Shown: piece by piece, positions 16,921 to 25,945 of the stretch
How positions within the stretch are numbered: position 1 is the first letter of the stretch
Layout of the letters: the number at the start of each line of letters is the position of its first letter
Origin: Puniceibacterium antarcticum
GTDB lineage: Bacteria > Pseudomonadota > Alphaproteobacteria > Rhodobacterales > Rhodobacteraceae
Assembly (NCBI RefSeq): GCF_002760615.1
Contig: NZ_AWWI01000027.1
Span: 26,719 to 90,718, forward strand
Reading direction: 5' to 3'
DNA length: 64,000 bases
Notes under the pieces: generated by a model
Database searches by the model: none
Told to the model about the DNA's origin: nothing
The model's input: the letters and a program-made list of their open reading frames with translations, nothing else
Translations under genes and position numbers: made by a program

Positions 16921-17835
16921 ATGTCCCCGTTTCGCGGCGTTGTGCTAAAACTGCTTTCCGTTCTCTTGTTCATCATCATGGCGGCGCTGATCAAGGCCAC
17001 GGCGGCCCGCATTCCGGCGGGCGAGGCGGTGTTTTTCCGGTCGTTCTTTGCGATGCCCGTTATTGTCGGCTGGCTGATGATGCGCCACGATCTGTCGACA
17101 GGGTTCCGTGCGAAAAGCCCGATGGGGCATGTCTTGCGCGGAATTGCGGGTGTGGCGTCGATGGGGACGGGTTTTGCCGCCCTCGGTCTGCTGCCGCTGC
17201 CCGAGGTGACGGCCATCGGCTATGTCTCTCCTCTGCTGACCGTGCTGCTGGCGGCGGCCTTGCTGGGTGAGCGGCTGCGGGCGTTTCGGATGACGGCGGT
17301 GTTTATCGGGCTGGTTGGCGTGATGGTGATCCTCTGGCCCCGGTTGACGCTGGCGGATGTGGACCGCGCAGCGGCCATCGGCGTCACGCTGATCCTTGTG
17401 TCGAGCGTGTTGCGCGCGCTGGCCCAGATCCAGATCCGACGGCTGGTGGCGAGCGAGCAGACCTCGGCCATCGTGTTCTATTTTTCGCTGACGGCGACGG
17501 TGCTGTCCCTGCTGACCCTGCCCTTTGGCTGGGTGATGCCGACTGCGCCCGAGGCGGTGATGCTGGTGGCGGCAGGGCTGATCGGCGGGCTGGCGCAGAT
17601 CCTGCTGACTGCGGCCTATCGCTATTCTGAGGCGGCGCTGCTGGCGCCGTTCGAATATGCCTCGATGATCTTTGCGCTGCTGATCGGCTACGTGGTCTTT
17701 GAAGAGGTGCCGACGGGCACCATGCTGATCGGGGCTGTGATCGTGATTGCGGCCGGTGTGCTGATCATCTGGCGCGAGCGTCAGCTGGGCCTGCGGCGCG
17801 GGCGCGCCAAGGCGGCGCTGACCCCGCAGGGCTGA
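16921..17835 (+). CDS. DMT superfamily transporter (EamA domains)
   Basis: A 304-residue inner-membrane protein with about ten hydrophobic helices in two EamA repeats, the second ending in EEVPTGTMLIGAVIVIAAGVLIIW. ATG 16921 has AGGA seven bases before it; the TTG frame opening at 16879 is less likely. DMT carriers export metabolites such as amino acids; the substrate is unknown. The 176-bp gap upstream has no evident gene. A gene-end repeat copy follows the stop. A second DMT carrier is encoded at 31476-32324. Confidence 0.85.
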   Translation: MSPFRGVVLKLLSVLLFIIMAALIKATAARIPAGEAVFFRSFFAMPVIVGWLMMRHDLSTGFRAKSPMGHVLRGIAGVASMGTGFAALGLLPLPEVTAIGYVSPLLTVLLAAALLGERLRAFRMTAVFIGLVGVMVILWPRLTLADVDRAAAIGVTLILVSSVLRALAQIQIRRLVASEQTSAIVFYFSLTATVLSLLTLPFGWVMPTAPEAVMLVAAGLIGGLAQILLTAAYRYSEAALLAPFEYASMIFALLIGYVVFEEVPTGTMLIGAVIVIAAGVLIIWRERQLGLRRGRAKAALTPQG

Positions 17836-17854
17836 GCGTTCGGCGGGTGTTGTG

Positions 17855-17913
17855 TGGGGGCGCTGCCCCCGTCGCCTCTGGCGACTCCCCCGGGATATTT
17901 TTGGACAGGTGAG
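17855..17913 (+). repeat. Gene-end repeat, GGGATATTT family (copy 3)
   Basis: GGGGGCGCTGCCCCC hairpin, then GTCGCC...GGCGAC pair, then CGGGATATTTTTGGACAGG. It lies between convergent genes (DMT transporter and PuuB-like oxidase) and could act as a two-way terminator. Confidence 0.7.
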
Positions 17914-17952
17914 GCGGGGCGCCGAGAGGCGATTCACGTCCAATGCGGGGGG

Positions 17953-19275
17953 TTAGCTGTCGAGAAGGCTGGCGGTGGCATAGGCCGGAGCCAGAAGGGC
18001 GCGGCGGAAGCGGCCGAGGGGGAAGCGGCCCGGGGGCTGGCGCATCGCCTGCGGATAGGGCGTGTCTGGCGTTTTGCCCTGGACGATGGCGGCGAGGATG
18101 CGGCCCGTGTGGCTGCCCATGGCGACGCCATTTCCGTGATAGCCCATGCCTGCGAATACGCCGGGCAGTTCCGGCACCGGCCCGGCAAAGGGCGTAAGGT
18201 TGGACATGATGCAGACCAGTCCGGACCAGTCATGGGTGATCTCGACCTCTCGCCACGCGGGGAACATGGCGTTGAAATCGCGGCGGATCTTGCGGCGGAT
18301 CGCGGCCTCGGCGCCCTGAGTGGCGCGCAGCCCGCCGCGCATGCCGAAGAGGAAGCGGTTGTCGGGCAGCTTGCGGAAATAGTGCAGCAGGGTGCGGGTG
18401 TCATAGGCCATCTGATCGCTGGTCCAGCCCTGCGCCTCACGCTCTGACAGGGTGAGCGGGCGGGTGACGATGACACTGGACTGCACGGGCAGATAGCGGG
18501 CGCGCAGCCAGTCGGGGACATCCTCGGAGGAATAGCCGTTGGTGGCGAGGATGACCCTGTCGGCGGTGATGGTGCCGTTTGGGGTGGTCAGGCGGGTCTT
18601 GCCGCCCTGCTGGGTCAGTCTGGTGACGGGGGTTTGGGCGTAGAGCTGCGCGCCGGCGCTCTGCGCGGCCTGTGCCAGACCGGCATGATATTTCCGCGGG
18701 TTGAGCGCAAAGCCGAGCGGGATGGTGAGGGCGCCGTGAAAGGGCCCGGCGAGACCGTTTTCGCGCAGGGCTGTCTTTTCGATGACCTGGGGTGTGACGG
18801 CGTAATCTGTCCGGATCTCCTCAACGCTCGCGCGCAGTGAGGCCATGGCGCGCGGGGTGTGGGCGATCAGGGTTTCGCCCTGGCTGTGGGTGTCTGCGTC
18901 GATGCAATGTGTTCTGAGCAGGGTGGTGACCGTATCGATGGCCGCCTTTTCGGTGGCGCGCCAGTCGGCGAGGCCCTGAGTGCCATAGCGCTTTTGAAGC
19001 AGTTTGCGCGGAGCCTTGGCGCCGCCAAGACAGCAGAAGCCGCCGTTGCGCCCCGATGCGCCAAAGCCGGGTGTCTCGGCCTCAAGCACGGTGACGCGGA
19101 CAGTGTCCTGCGCCAGATGCAACGCGGCAGAGAGGCCGGTGAAGCCGCCGCCGATGATGGCGACATCGGTCTGGATATCGCCGTTGAGGGTGGGCCAGGG
19201 CGTGGGCAACACGGTGTCGGCCCAGAAGCAGCCCTGTTGCGGGCCATAGGCTGCCGTTTCATAAAGACGTTTCAT
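17953..19275 (-). CDS. puuB: FAD-dependent oxidoreductase, gamma-glutamylputrescine oxidase-like
   Basis: A 440-residue DAO-type flavoprotein. The FAD-binding GGGFTG motif is at residues 42-47 and the family GASGRNGGF motif follows at about 73-81. The C-terminal GMGYHGNGVAMGSHTGRILA segment is typical of PuuB-like amine oxidases. PuuB oxidises gamma-glutamylputrescine in the cytosol; a broader amine or amino-acid specificity is possible. Its ATG overlaps the stop of the permease gene by 4 bases, so it belongs to the polyamine transport operon. The gene symbol is by similarity and context. Confidence 0.75.
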   Translation of the reverse strand: MKRLYETAAYGPQQGCFWADTVLPTPWPTLNGDIQTDVAIIGGGFTGLSAALHLAQDTVRVTVLEAETPGFGASGRNGGFCCLGGAKAPRKLLQKRYGTQGLADWRATEKAAIDTVTTLLRTHCIDADTHSQGETLIAHTPRAMASLRASVEEIRTDYAVTPQVIEKTALRENGLAGPFHGALTIPLGFALNPRKYHAGLAQAAQSAGAQLYAQTPVTRLTQQGGKTRLTTPNGTITADRVILATNGYSSEDVPDWLRARYLPVQSSVIVTRPLTLSEREAQGWTSDQMAYDTRTLLHYFRKLPDNRFLFGMRGGLRATQGAEAAIRRKIRRDFNAMFPAWREVEITHDWSGLVCIMSNLTPFAGPVPELPGVFAGMGYHGNGVAMGSHTGRILAAIVQGKTPDTPYPQAMRQPPGRFPLGRFRRALLAPAYATASLLDS

Positions 19276-20090
19276 GTGGCGCGGGCGGCGGCCTGTTCAT
19301 CGCGCTGCTGCGCCACGGAGGCGCGTTTGGTGATGAGAGACGTGGTGATCACGCCCACGGTCACGATTGCGATCATGAGGGTGGAGAGTGCGTTGATTTC
19401 GGGAGAGACGCCGAGGCGGACGGCCGAGAAGATCTTGATCGGCAGAGTGGTGGCTGAGGGGCCGGTGGTGAAGCTCGCGATGACCAGATCGTCGAGCGAC
19501 AGGGTGAAGGCCAGCAGCCAGCCCGAGATCACGGCAGGCGCGATGATCGGCAGGGTCACGAGGCGAAAGGCCGCGAAGGGGGAGCAGCCGAGATCGAGCG
19601 CGGCCTCTTCCAGCGAGCGGTCAAAGGAGCTGAGGCGTGAGGAGACCACAACCGAGACATAGCACATGGAGAAGGTGGTGTGGGCCAGCACGATGGTAAA
19701 GACGCCGCGGTCCAGGCCGATGCCGATGAAGAGCAGCAGCAGCGAGAGGCCGGTGATGACCTCTGGCATGACCAGCGGGGCGTAGATCATGCCCGAAAAC
19801 AGCGTGCGCCCCATGAACCGGCCCGAGCGCACGAGGACGGTGGCGGCCATGGTGCCGAGGATGGTGGCGATGGTCGAGCTGAACACGGCGACGCGCAGGG
19901 TGACCCAGGCTGCGTCGAGGAATTCCTGGTTCCGCAGCAATTCGCCGTACCATTTGGTGGAAAAGCCTGCCCAGACGGTCACCAGCTTGGATTCATTGAA
20001 GCTGTAGATCACGAGGATGACCATGGGCAGGTAGAGAAAGGCGAACCCGAGTGTGAGGGTTGTCGCGTTGAACCACGAGAAACGTTTCAT
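19272..20090 (-). CDS. potI: Polyamine ABC transporter permease (PotI/PotC-like)
   Basis: A 272-residue inner-membrane permease with about six helices. It carries the EAA loop EEAALDLGCSPFAAFRLVTLP that contacts the ATPase. The start is ATG 20090 (MKRFSWFN); the longer frame upstream crosses a hairpin repeat. It is the second permease of the operon potF-potG-potH-potI-puuB, read on the - strand. The substrate is inferred to be putrescine or spermidine from the similarity of the whole operon and from the oxidase and aminotransferase beside it. Confidence 0.85.
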   Translation of the reverse strand: MKRFSWFNATTLTLGFAFLYLPMVILVIYSFNESKLVTVWAGFSTKWYGELLRNQEFLDAAWVTLRVAVFSSTIATILGTMAATVLVRSGRFMGRTLFSGMIYAPLVMPEVITGLSLLLLFIGIGLDRGVFTIVLAHTTFSMCYVSVVVSSRLSSFDRSLEEAALDLGCSPFAAFRLVTLPIIAPAVISGWLLAFTLSLDDLVIASFTTGPSATTLPIKIFSAVRLGVSPEINALSTLMIAIVTVGVITTSLITKRASVAQQRDEQAAARAT

Positions 20091-20119
20091 GTGAAGGACT
20101 CCGCCAGCAGGGGGCGCGA

Positions 20120-20166
20120 CCAAGAGTTTTTTGAAAACTCTTGGCAAAATTTTCGGGAAAATTTTG
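20120..20166. repeat. Pair of adjacent perfect hairpins (copy 2), inside the pot operon
   Basis: Palindromes 20120-20144 (11-base arms, CCAAGAGTTTT) and 20145-20166 (10-base arms, CAAAATTTTC) lie in the only sizeable gap of the operon, between the two permease genes. They could act on mRNA processing or stability of the upstream part. Confidence 0.75.
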
Positions 20167-20175
20167 GGGTGGCGC

Positions 20176-21072
20176 TCATCCCTCGGCCTCGCGCTGTTTC
20201 TGTTCGTTGCGCTGGAACAGGATGATGGGGATGATCAGAATCAGCAGCAGGATGATCGCCACGGCGCTTGCCACCGGCCAGTCGCGGTTTGAGAAGAACT
20301 CCTCCCACAGGACCTTGCCGATCATCAGCGTGCCCGACCCGCCCAGCAGCGACGGGATGACAAATTCGCCGATCGCCGGGATGAAGACCAGAAAGCAGCC
20401 CGCGATGATGCCGCTTTTCGACAGTGGTATCGTGACCAGCCAGAAGGCCGTGACGCGGGAACAGCCCAGATCCTCGGCCGCCTCTAGCAGGCTGTCGTCC
20501 ATCTTTTCCAGCGCCGCATAGATCGGCAGGATCATGAAGGGCAGATAGGCGTAGACGATGCCGATATAGACCGCGAGGTTGGTGTTGAGGATCGTCAGAG
20601 GTTCCGAGATCAGCCCGGTCCAGAGCAGGAACTGGTTCAGCAGCCCCTCGTTCGACAGGATCCCCATCCATGCGTAGATCCGGATCAGGAAGGAGGTCCA
20701 GAACGGCAGGATCACCAGCATCAGCAGGGTCGGGCGCCATTCGCTGGCCGCGCGCGCCATGCCATAGGCCATGGGATAGCCCACCAGCAGCGTGACGAAG
20801 GTCGAGATCAGCGCGATCTGCAGAGAGCTGAGATAGGCCTTCCAATAAAGATCATCGGTGGTGAGGAAGGTGAAATTCTCGAAATCCAGATCGGCGAAGA
20901 AGCTGCGCACGCCCTCCCATCCCGCCGAGAGGTCGAGTTGCGGGGTATAGGGCGGGATCGACAGGGCGATGTCCGAAAGCGCGATCTTGAGCACGATCAC
21001 GAAGGGCACGAGGAACAGCGCCCCCAGCCACAGATAGGGCACTGCGATCAGGAAAAAGCGCCGCAGATTCAT
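20176..21072 (-). CDS. potH: Polyamine ABC transporter permease (PotH/PotB-like)
   Basis: A 298-residue permease with an N-terminal helix (FFLIAVPYLWLGALFLVPF), an extended periplasmic stretch, and five further helices. The EAA loop is LLEAAEDLGCSRVTAFWLVTIP. With PotI it forms the membrane channel of the importer. It starts at ATG 21072, about 30 bases after potG. The next gene is separated by two hairpin repeats. Confidence 0.87.
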   Translation of the reverse strand: MNLRRFFLIAVPYLWLGALFLVPFVIVLKIALSDIALSIPPYTPQLDLSAGWEGVRSFFADLDFENFTFLTTDDLYWKAYLSSLQIALISTFVTLLVGYPMAYGMARAASEWRPTLLMLVILPFWTSFLIRIYAWMGILSNEGLLNQFLLWTGLISEPLTILNTNLAVYIGIVYAYLPFMILPIYAALEKMDDSLLEAAEDLGCSRVTAFWLVTIPLSKSGIIAGCFLVFIPAIGEFVIPSLLGGSGTLMIGKVLWEEFFSNRDWPVASAVAIILLLILIIPIILFQRNEQKQREAEG

Positions 21073-21101
21073 GATGTCACCTCTGGGATCCGGGTCATGG
21101 C

Positions 21102-22223
21102 TCAGCGCTCCAGCAGGACACCGGCGGTGTCGGTGAAGGAGAGCCAGACGTCATCCTCCCAGGTGATGCCGCGATTGGCGAGGCGGCGGGTGTTGGCGGT
21201 CTGAGCCTTCATCATCGTGCCGTTGGGCAGTTTGACGTGATAGGTCGACAGGTTCCCGAGATAGGCAATGTCGATCACGCGGCCCTGCAGCATGTTGGCG
21301 CTGTCGGGGCGTTCGGTGGTGATGGTCACCTTTTCTGGCCGGATCGCGAAATGGCAGGTCTGGCCGGGGGCAAAGGTCTTGGCCGTGGTGCCGCGAATGG
21401 GCATCTCGCCCTCGGCCCAGGTGATTTCAACCTTGTCGCCGGATTGGCTGGCGGTGCCTTCGATGATGTTCACATCGCCGATGAAGTCGGCCACGTAGAC
21501 GGTTTCGGGGGCTTCGTAGATGACAGAAGGTGTTGCGACCTGAATGAGGCGGCCCTCGTCCATCACCGCGACGCGGGAGGCGACGGTCATCGCTTCTTCC
21601 TGATCATGGGTCACGATCACGAAGGTGGTGCCGGTCTTTTCCTGAATGTCCATCAGTTCGAACTGGGTGTCCTGACGCAGCTTGGCATCCAGAGCGCCGA
21701 GCGGTTCATCGAGCAGCAGCAGCTTCGGCGCCTTTGCCAGAGACCGCGCCAGAGCGACGCGCTGACGTTGCCCACCCGAGATCTGATGCGGCTTGCGCTT
21801 GGCGAATTTGCTGAGACGGGTGAGGCGCAGCATTTCTTCGACGCGGTCTGCAATCTCGTCCTTGGAGGCATTGCCGCGGCGCAGGCCAAAGGCGATGTTG
21901 TCCCAGACCGACAGATGCGGGAACAGCGCGTAGCTTTGGAACATCATGTTCACCGCGCGTTTGTTCGGCGGCACCGGCACGATGTCCTGCCCGGCTAGAA
22001 GGATGCTGCCGGAGGTGGGGTTTTCGAAACCGGCCAGCATGCGCATCAGCGTGGTCTTGCCACAGCCAGAGGGGCCGAGGAGCGCGAAAAATTCGCGCTC
22101 AAAAATGTCGATGTTGAGATTGTCGATGGCGGTGAAGTCGCCAAATCGCTTGGTCACGCCCTTGAACTGGATCAGGGGTTTTTCGTTCGGATCGTCCCAG
22201 GGGGCAAAGATCGTCTGGCTCAT
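21102..22223 (-). CDS. potG: Polyamine ABC transporter ATP-binding protein (PotG/PotA-like)
   Basis: A 373-residue ATPase that drives the importer. Walker A GPSGCGKTT is at residues 50-58, the signature ISGGQ at 148-152, and Walker B LLLLDEP at 168-174, followed by the switch His in IVTHDQEEA. The C-terminal third is a TOBE regulatory domain (HFAIRPEKVTI). The length fits PotA/PotG. It begins about 60 bases after potF, with a terminator-like hairpin in the gap. Confidence 0.9.
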   Translation of the reverse strand: MSQTIFAPWDDPNEKPLIQFKGVTKRFGDFTAIDNLNIDIFEREFFALLGPSGCGKTTLMRMLAGFENPTSGSILLAGQDIVPVPPNKRAVNMMFQSYALFPHLSVWDNIAFGLRRGNASKDEIADRVEEMLRLTRLSKFAKRKPHQISGGQRQRVALARSLAKAPKLLLLDEPLGALDAKLRQDTQFELMDIQEKTGTTFVIVTHDQEEAMTVASRVAVMDEGRLIQVATPSVIYEAPETVYVADFIGDVNIIEGTASQSGDKVEITWAEGEMPIRGTTAKTFAPGQTCHFAIRPEKVTITTERPDSANMLQGRVIDIAYLGNLSTYHVKLPNGTMMKAQTANTRRLANRGITWEDDVWLSFTDTAGVLLER

Positions 22224-22249
22224 GTCGTGCTCAAATCCACCAAGAGAAA

Positions 22250-22272
22250 GGCCCGCGCTTGGGGCGCGGGCC
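22250..22272 (-). terminator. Hairpin between potF and potG (partial terminator)
   Basis: A 9-bp GGCCCGCGC/GCGCGGGCC stem with 5-base loop; on the - strand it is followed by TTTCTCTT, an imperfect U tract. In transport operons such structures often let the binding protein be made in excess over the membrane parts. Confidence 0.6.
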
Positions 22273-22284
22273 GCTGGGCTGGGT

Positions 22285-23370
22285 TCAGACGCCGGATTTG
22301 ATCCCGGTCCACATGCGCGTCACGATGCGCTGCAGTTTCGGGTCGTAGGGCGAGAAGGTGTAAAGATTGTCCAGCGCGGCTGCATCCGGATAGATCGCGG
22401 TGTCACCGATGACATCTTCGTTCAGGAATTCCTGCGAGGCCTTGTTGCCGTTGGCGTAATAGACATAGTTCGACGCCGCCGCCATGTTCTGCGCGTCCAT
22501 GATGAAGTTCAGGAACTTGTGCGCGCCCGTGGGGTTTGGGGCATCGACCGGGATCGCCATCTGGTCGAACCACATCAGCGCGCCTTCCTTGGGCGCGTTA
22601 AAGGCGATTTCGACGCCATTGTTTGCCTCTGCCGCGCGGTCACGGGCTTGCAGGATGTCACCCGACCAGCCGAAAGCCACGCAGATGTCGCCATTGGCCA
22701 GTGCGTTGATGTATTCCGAGCTGTTGAACTTGCTGATGTAGGGGCGAATGGCCTTCAGAACGGGCTCTGTCTTTGCGATGACATCTGCATCCTTGCTGTC
22801 CGGGTCTTCGCCGATGAACTTGAGTGCGGCCGGGATCACCTCTGTCGGAGCATCGAGGAAATAGACGCCGCAGGCGGCCAGCTTTTTCATGTTCTCGGGC
22901 TTGAAGACCAGATCGAGGCTGTCGATCGGTGCATCCTCACCCAGAGCTTCCTGTACCTTGGCAAGGTTCACACCCATGCCGGTGGTGCCCCACATGTAGT
23001 TGATGGAATAGGCGTTGTCGGGATCGAACTCTGCGGTGCGCTTCTGGATCACGTCCCACATGTTCTTGAGGTTGGGCAGCTGTTCCGGGTCGAGTTTCTG
23101 AAACGCGCCTGCCGTGATCTGACGCTGCAGGAAGGATCCTGTGGGCACCACGACGTCATAGCCCGAACCACCGGCCAGCATCTTGGTTTCCAGCACTTCG
23201 TTGCTGTCGAAGACGTCATAGATCAGGTCGATCCCGGTCTCCGCCTCGAATTTTTCCAGAAGCGATTCGTCGATATAATCAGACCAGTTGTAAACGCGGA
23301 CTTCTTCGGCATGAGCCGCTGCCGCCGTAAGGGCGAGTACCGCGGTGAAACTCAGCAATGAGGTTTTCAT
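22285..23370 (-). CDS. potF: Polyamine-binding periplasmic protein (PotF/SpuD-like)
   Basis: A 361-residue solute-binding protein. The N-terminal signal peptide ends at AHA before EEVRVYNWSDYIDESLL; the NWSDYI motif is the hallmark of PotD/PotF proteins. Ligand-contact residues cannot be read exactly, but WSGD (AFGWSGDILQARDRA) and the WFDQMAIP segment are in the usual places. ATG 23370 has GGAG seven bases before it. It is the first gene of the pot operon and divergent from a GntR regulator. Confidence 0.92.
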   Translation of the reverse strand: MKTSLLSFTAVLALTAAAAHAEEVRVYNWSDYIDESLLEKFEAETGIDLIYDVFDSNEVLETKMLAGGSGYDVVVPTGSFLQRQITAGAFQKLDPEQLPNLKNMWDVIQKRTAEFDPDNAYSINYMWGTTGMGVNLAKVQEALGEDAPIDSLDLVFKPENMKKLAACGVYFLDAPTEVIPAALKFIGEDPDSKDADVIAKTEPVLKAIRPYISKFNSSEYINALANGDICVAFGWSGDILQARDRAAEANNGVEIAFNAPKEGALMWFDQMAIPVDAPNPTGAHKFLNFIMDAQNMAAASNYVYYANGNKASQEFLNEDVIGDTAIYPDAAALDNLYTFSPYDPKLQRIVTRMWTGIKSGV

Positions 23371-23417
23371 GATTTTCTCCCGTTGGATCGGGGGGTAATC
23401 GCCCCCTTGTTCCCGAA

Positions 23418-23427
23418 TTTGATCAAA
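23418..23427. promoter_or_regulatory. Palindrome TTTGATCAAA in the potF/gntR intergenic region
   Basis: An exact 10-bp palindrome extended by AA on the left, about 50 bp before potF and 100 bp before the GntR gene. The core ATTTGATCA is shared with the larger palindrome before the aminotransferase gene (24213-24232). It is a candidate operator of the GntR protein encoded between them. Confidence 0.5.
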
Positions 23428-23524
23428 CTTCATGCCATAAGGCAACAGGAGGATGTTTTCATGCAAGGCCCAGACGTGCAAGATGCGGGATCAATGTGGG
23501 ATCGGCAGGGGACGATCAAAGAGA

Positions 23525-24217
23525 ATGATGAATTTGCAGGCAGAGCAGGAAAAGGCGATGACCGGTGCGGGCGTTCCGGCCCATGAACAGGTCTATCGGA
23601 CCCTGCGGGCGCAGATCCTGTTCGGTGAACTGGAGCCGGGACAGGCGGTCACGATACAGGGGCTGACCGAACAGCTGGGTGCCGGGATGACCCCTGTGCG
23701 CGAGGCGCTGCGTCGCCTGATCGCCGAGGGCGCGCTGGAATTTCTGGGAAACCGGCGGATCTGCGTGCCAGTGCTTGATTCTGCGGCAGTTGCGCAGCTG
23801 ACCGTGGCGCGCAAGGCGTTGGAGCCTGAATTGGCGCGGATGGCGGTGGCGCGGGTGAGCCCTACGCAAATCGCGATTCTGCGTGAAACCGATCGGCGGC
23901 TGGACCGTGCCATCGCGCGTGGCGACGTGCGCGGCTATCTGGAAGAGAACCACCGCTTTCACGCCCAGCTGAACGCAATGGCCCATGCGCCGATTCTGAC
24001 CGCGCTTGTCGAAGGGTTGTGGCTGCGATTCGGCCCGTCGCTCCGGGTGGTTTGCGGTCTGTTCGGGACGCGCAATCTGCCAGATATGCACAAGGATCTG
24101 CTGCATGCCTTGGAAACAGGCGATTCGGAGGCAGCTGCCCGCGCGATGGAAGGGGACGTGGTGCAGGGGATGAGCCAGATCGCTGCCGGGTTGGGCGATT
24201 CCATTGACATGAAATAA
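23525..24217 (+). CDS. GntR family transcriptional regulator (FCD domain), likely polyamine regulator
   Basis: About 230 residues from ATG 23525. The winged helix spans roughly residues 18-80 (HEQVYRTLRAQILFGELEPGQ ... EQLGAGMTPVREALRRLIAEGAL), then an all-helical FCD ligand domain with His in ENHRFHAQL and the late MHKDLLHALETGD motif. FadR-type GntR proteins respond to a small acid or amine. It is divergent from potF and directly upstream of the putrescine aminotransferase-like gene, so control of polyamine uptake and use is a fair inference. The start could be ATG 23528. Confidence 0.87.
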   Translation: MMNLQAEQEKAMTGAGVPAHEQVYRTLRAQILFGELEPGQAVTIQGLTEQLGAGMTPVREALRRLIAEGALEFLGNRRICVPVLDSAAVAQLTVARKALEPELARMAVARVSPTQIAILRETDRRLDRAIARGDVRGYLEENHRFHAQLNAMAHAPILTALVEGLWLRFGPSLRVVCGLFGTRNLPDMHKDLLHALETGDSEAAARAMEGDVVQGMSQIAAGLGDSIDMK

Positions 24218-24232
24218 TTTGATCATATTATT
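24213..24232 (+). promoter_or_regulatory. 20-bp AT-rich palindrome before the aminotransferase gene
   Basis: AATAATTTGATCATATTATT is palindromic at 18 of 20 positions and includes the stop of the GntR gene. It shares ATTTGATCA with 23418-23427. Likely an operator in the promoter of the aminotransferase gene that starts at 24269. Confidence 0.55.
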
Positions 24233-24268
24233 GCGCCAACTCCTCTCTCACAGTGAAAGGCGCATTCC

Positions 24269-25672
24269 ATGACGCTTATCTCAACGAACATGCCCACCGC
24301 AGAACTGCAGGCGCTGGACGCAGCACACCACATGCACCCGTTCACCCATAACGCAGATCTGGGCGAAAAGGGCGCGCGCATCATCACCCGGGCCGAGGGT
24401 GTGTGGCTGAACGACAGCGACGGCAACCGCATTCTGGACGCCATGGCGGGCCTGTGGTGCGTCAATATCGGCTATGGCCGCAAAGAGCTGTGCGATGCTG
24501 CCGCGCGCCAGATGCTGGAACTGCCGTTCTACAACACCTTCTTTCAGACCAGCCATGTGCCCGCGATTGCGCTGGCCACCCGTCTGGCCGAACTGGCCCC
24601 GGGTGATCTGAACCACGTCTTCTTTGCCGGCTCCGGGTCAGAGGCGAATGACACCAACCTGCGGATGGTGCGCACCTACTGGCAGGAAAAGGGTCAGCCG
24701 AACAAGAATGTGATCATTTCCCGCTGGAATGCCTATCACGGTTCGTCCGTCGGGTCCGGTTCGCTTGGCGGGATGAAGGGGATGCATGCCCAGGGCGGTA
24801 TGCCGATCCCGGACATTCACCACATCGACCAGCCGAACTGGTGGGCTGAAGGCGGCGACATGACGCCCGAGGATTTCGGTCTGGCGCGCGCGCAGGATCT
24901 GGAAAAGGCGATTCTGGAGCTGGGCGCCGACCGCGTTGCAGCCTTTATCGCTGAACCCGTGCAGGGTGCAGGCGGCGTGATCATCCCCCCCAGCACCTAC
25001 TGGCCGGAAATCCAGCGGATCTGCGATGCATACAACATCCTGCTGATCGCGGATGAGGTGATCTGTGGCTTTGGGCGCACCGGCAACTGGTTCGGATCAG
25101 AGACGATGGGGATCAAGCCGCATATCATGACCATCGCCAAGGGCCTGTCCTCGGGCTATCTGCCGATCGGCGGGTCGATTGTCTGCGACGAGGTGGCAGA
25201 GGTGATCGGCAATGCCGAATTCAACCACGGCTACACCTATTCCGGCCACCCGGTCGCCTGCGCCGTGGCGCTGGAAAACCTGCGCCTGCTGGAGGATGAG
25301 GGCATCATCACACGCGTGCGCGAGGATACCGGCCCCTATCTGAAGGAAAAGTTTGAAAGCCTGACCAATCACCCACTGGTGGGAGAGGCCAAGATCATCG
25401 GCATGATGGGGTCCCTCGCGCTGACCCCGGACAAGGCCAGCCGTGCCGCGTTTGAAGCGGATGAAGGCACCGTCGGCTTTATCTGCCGCGAGCGCTGCTT
25501 TGCCAACAATCTGATCATGCGCCATGTGGGGGATCGGATGATCATTTCGCCGCCGCTGGTGATCAGCAAGCCCGAGATCGACATGCTGATCGAACGCGCC
25601 TGGAAGAGCCTGGATGAATGCCACGCGATCCTGAAAGAAAAGGGTCTGATGAAGGCGCGTCGCGCGGCCTGA
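24269..25672 (+). CDS. spuC: Class III aminotransferase, putrescine/spermidine-pyruvate type (SpuC-like)
   Basis: A 467-residue PLP enzyme. The Schiff-base lysine is Lys291 in MTIAKGLSSGYLPIG, and Asp262 of LIADEVICGFGRTG binds the pyridine ring. The N-terminal HHMHPFTHNADL and GLWCVNIGYGRKEL regions match the omega-amino acid/putrescine-pyruvate aminotransferases. It would convert putrescine plus pyruvate to 4-aminobutanal and alanine. Neighbours (polyamine importer, GntR regulator) support this, though beta-alanine or taurine relatives are close. An AT-rich palindrome precedes it. Confidence 0.85.
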   Translation: MTLISTNMPTAELQALDAAHHMHPFTHNADLGEKGARIITRAEGVWLNDSDGNRILDAMAGLWCVNIGYGRKELCDAAARQMLELPFYNTFFQTSHVPAIALATRLAELAPGDLNHVFFAGSGSEANDTNLRMVRTYWQEKGQPNKNVIISRWNAYHGSSVGSGSLGGMKGMHAQGGMPIPDIHHIDQPNWWAEGGDMTPEDFGLARAQDLEKAILELGADRVAAFIAEPVQGAGGVIIPPSTYWPEIQRICDAYNILLIADEVICGFGRTGNWFGSETMGIKPHIMTIAKGLSSGYLPIGGSIVCDEVAEVIGNAEFNHGYTYSGHPVACAVALENLRLLEDEGIITRVREDTGPYLKEKFESLTNHPLVGEAKIIGMMGSLALTPDKASRAAFEADEGTVGFICRERCFANNLIMRHVGDRMIISPPLVISKPEIDMLIERAWKSLDECHAILKEKGLMKARRAA

Positions 25673-25857
25673 TCCGTGTCAAATCCGGCGCTGCCCCTGT
25701 GGCGGCGCCGGACGCCTTTGGCGGGGGCGTATTTGAAAAGAGAAGACGCGGGGGCGCCTGTCCTGCCCTTTTTCTTTTGCAAAATAGGCGGGGTGACCGG
25801 GCGCAGCGTCCCTCTTCCCGTTGAGCCGAGGGTGTGCGGCTTTGAAGCTTTCGGCTT

Positions 25858-25944
25858 TTACAGCATTGCGAGTTAAGTTTGGATCGTCCTTCGCTGTCTC
25901 AAATCAGAGATTTGAACGCGAGGGGATATGACCTGTGTTCAAAC
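25858..25944. repeat. Second subfamily of the palindromic element (copy A)
   Basis: The segment begins TACAGCATTGCGAGTTAAG and includes TTGGATCG and TTCGCTGTCTC, which recur in the same order at 31317-31420. It directly abuts the 105-bp element at 25946. Confidence 0.6.
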
Positions 25945-25945
25945 T

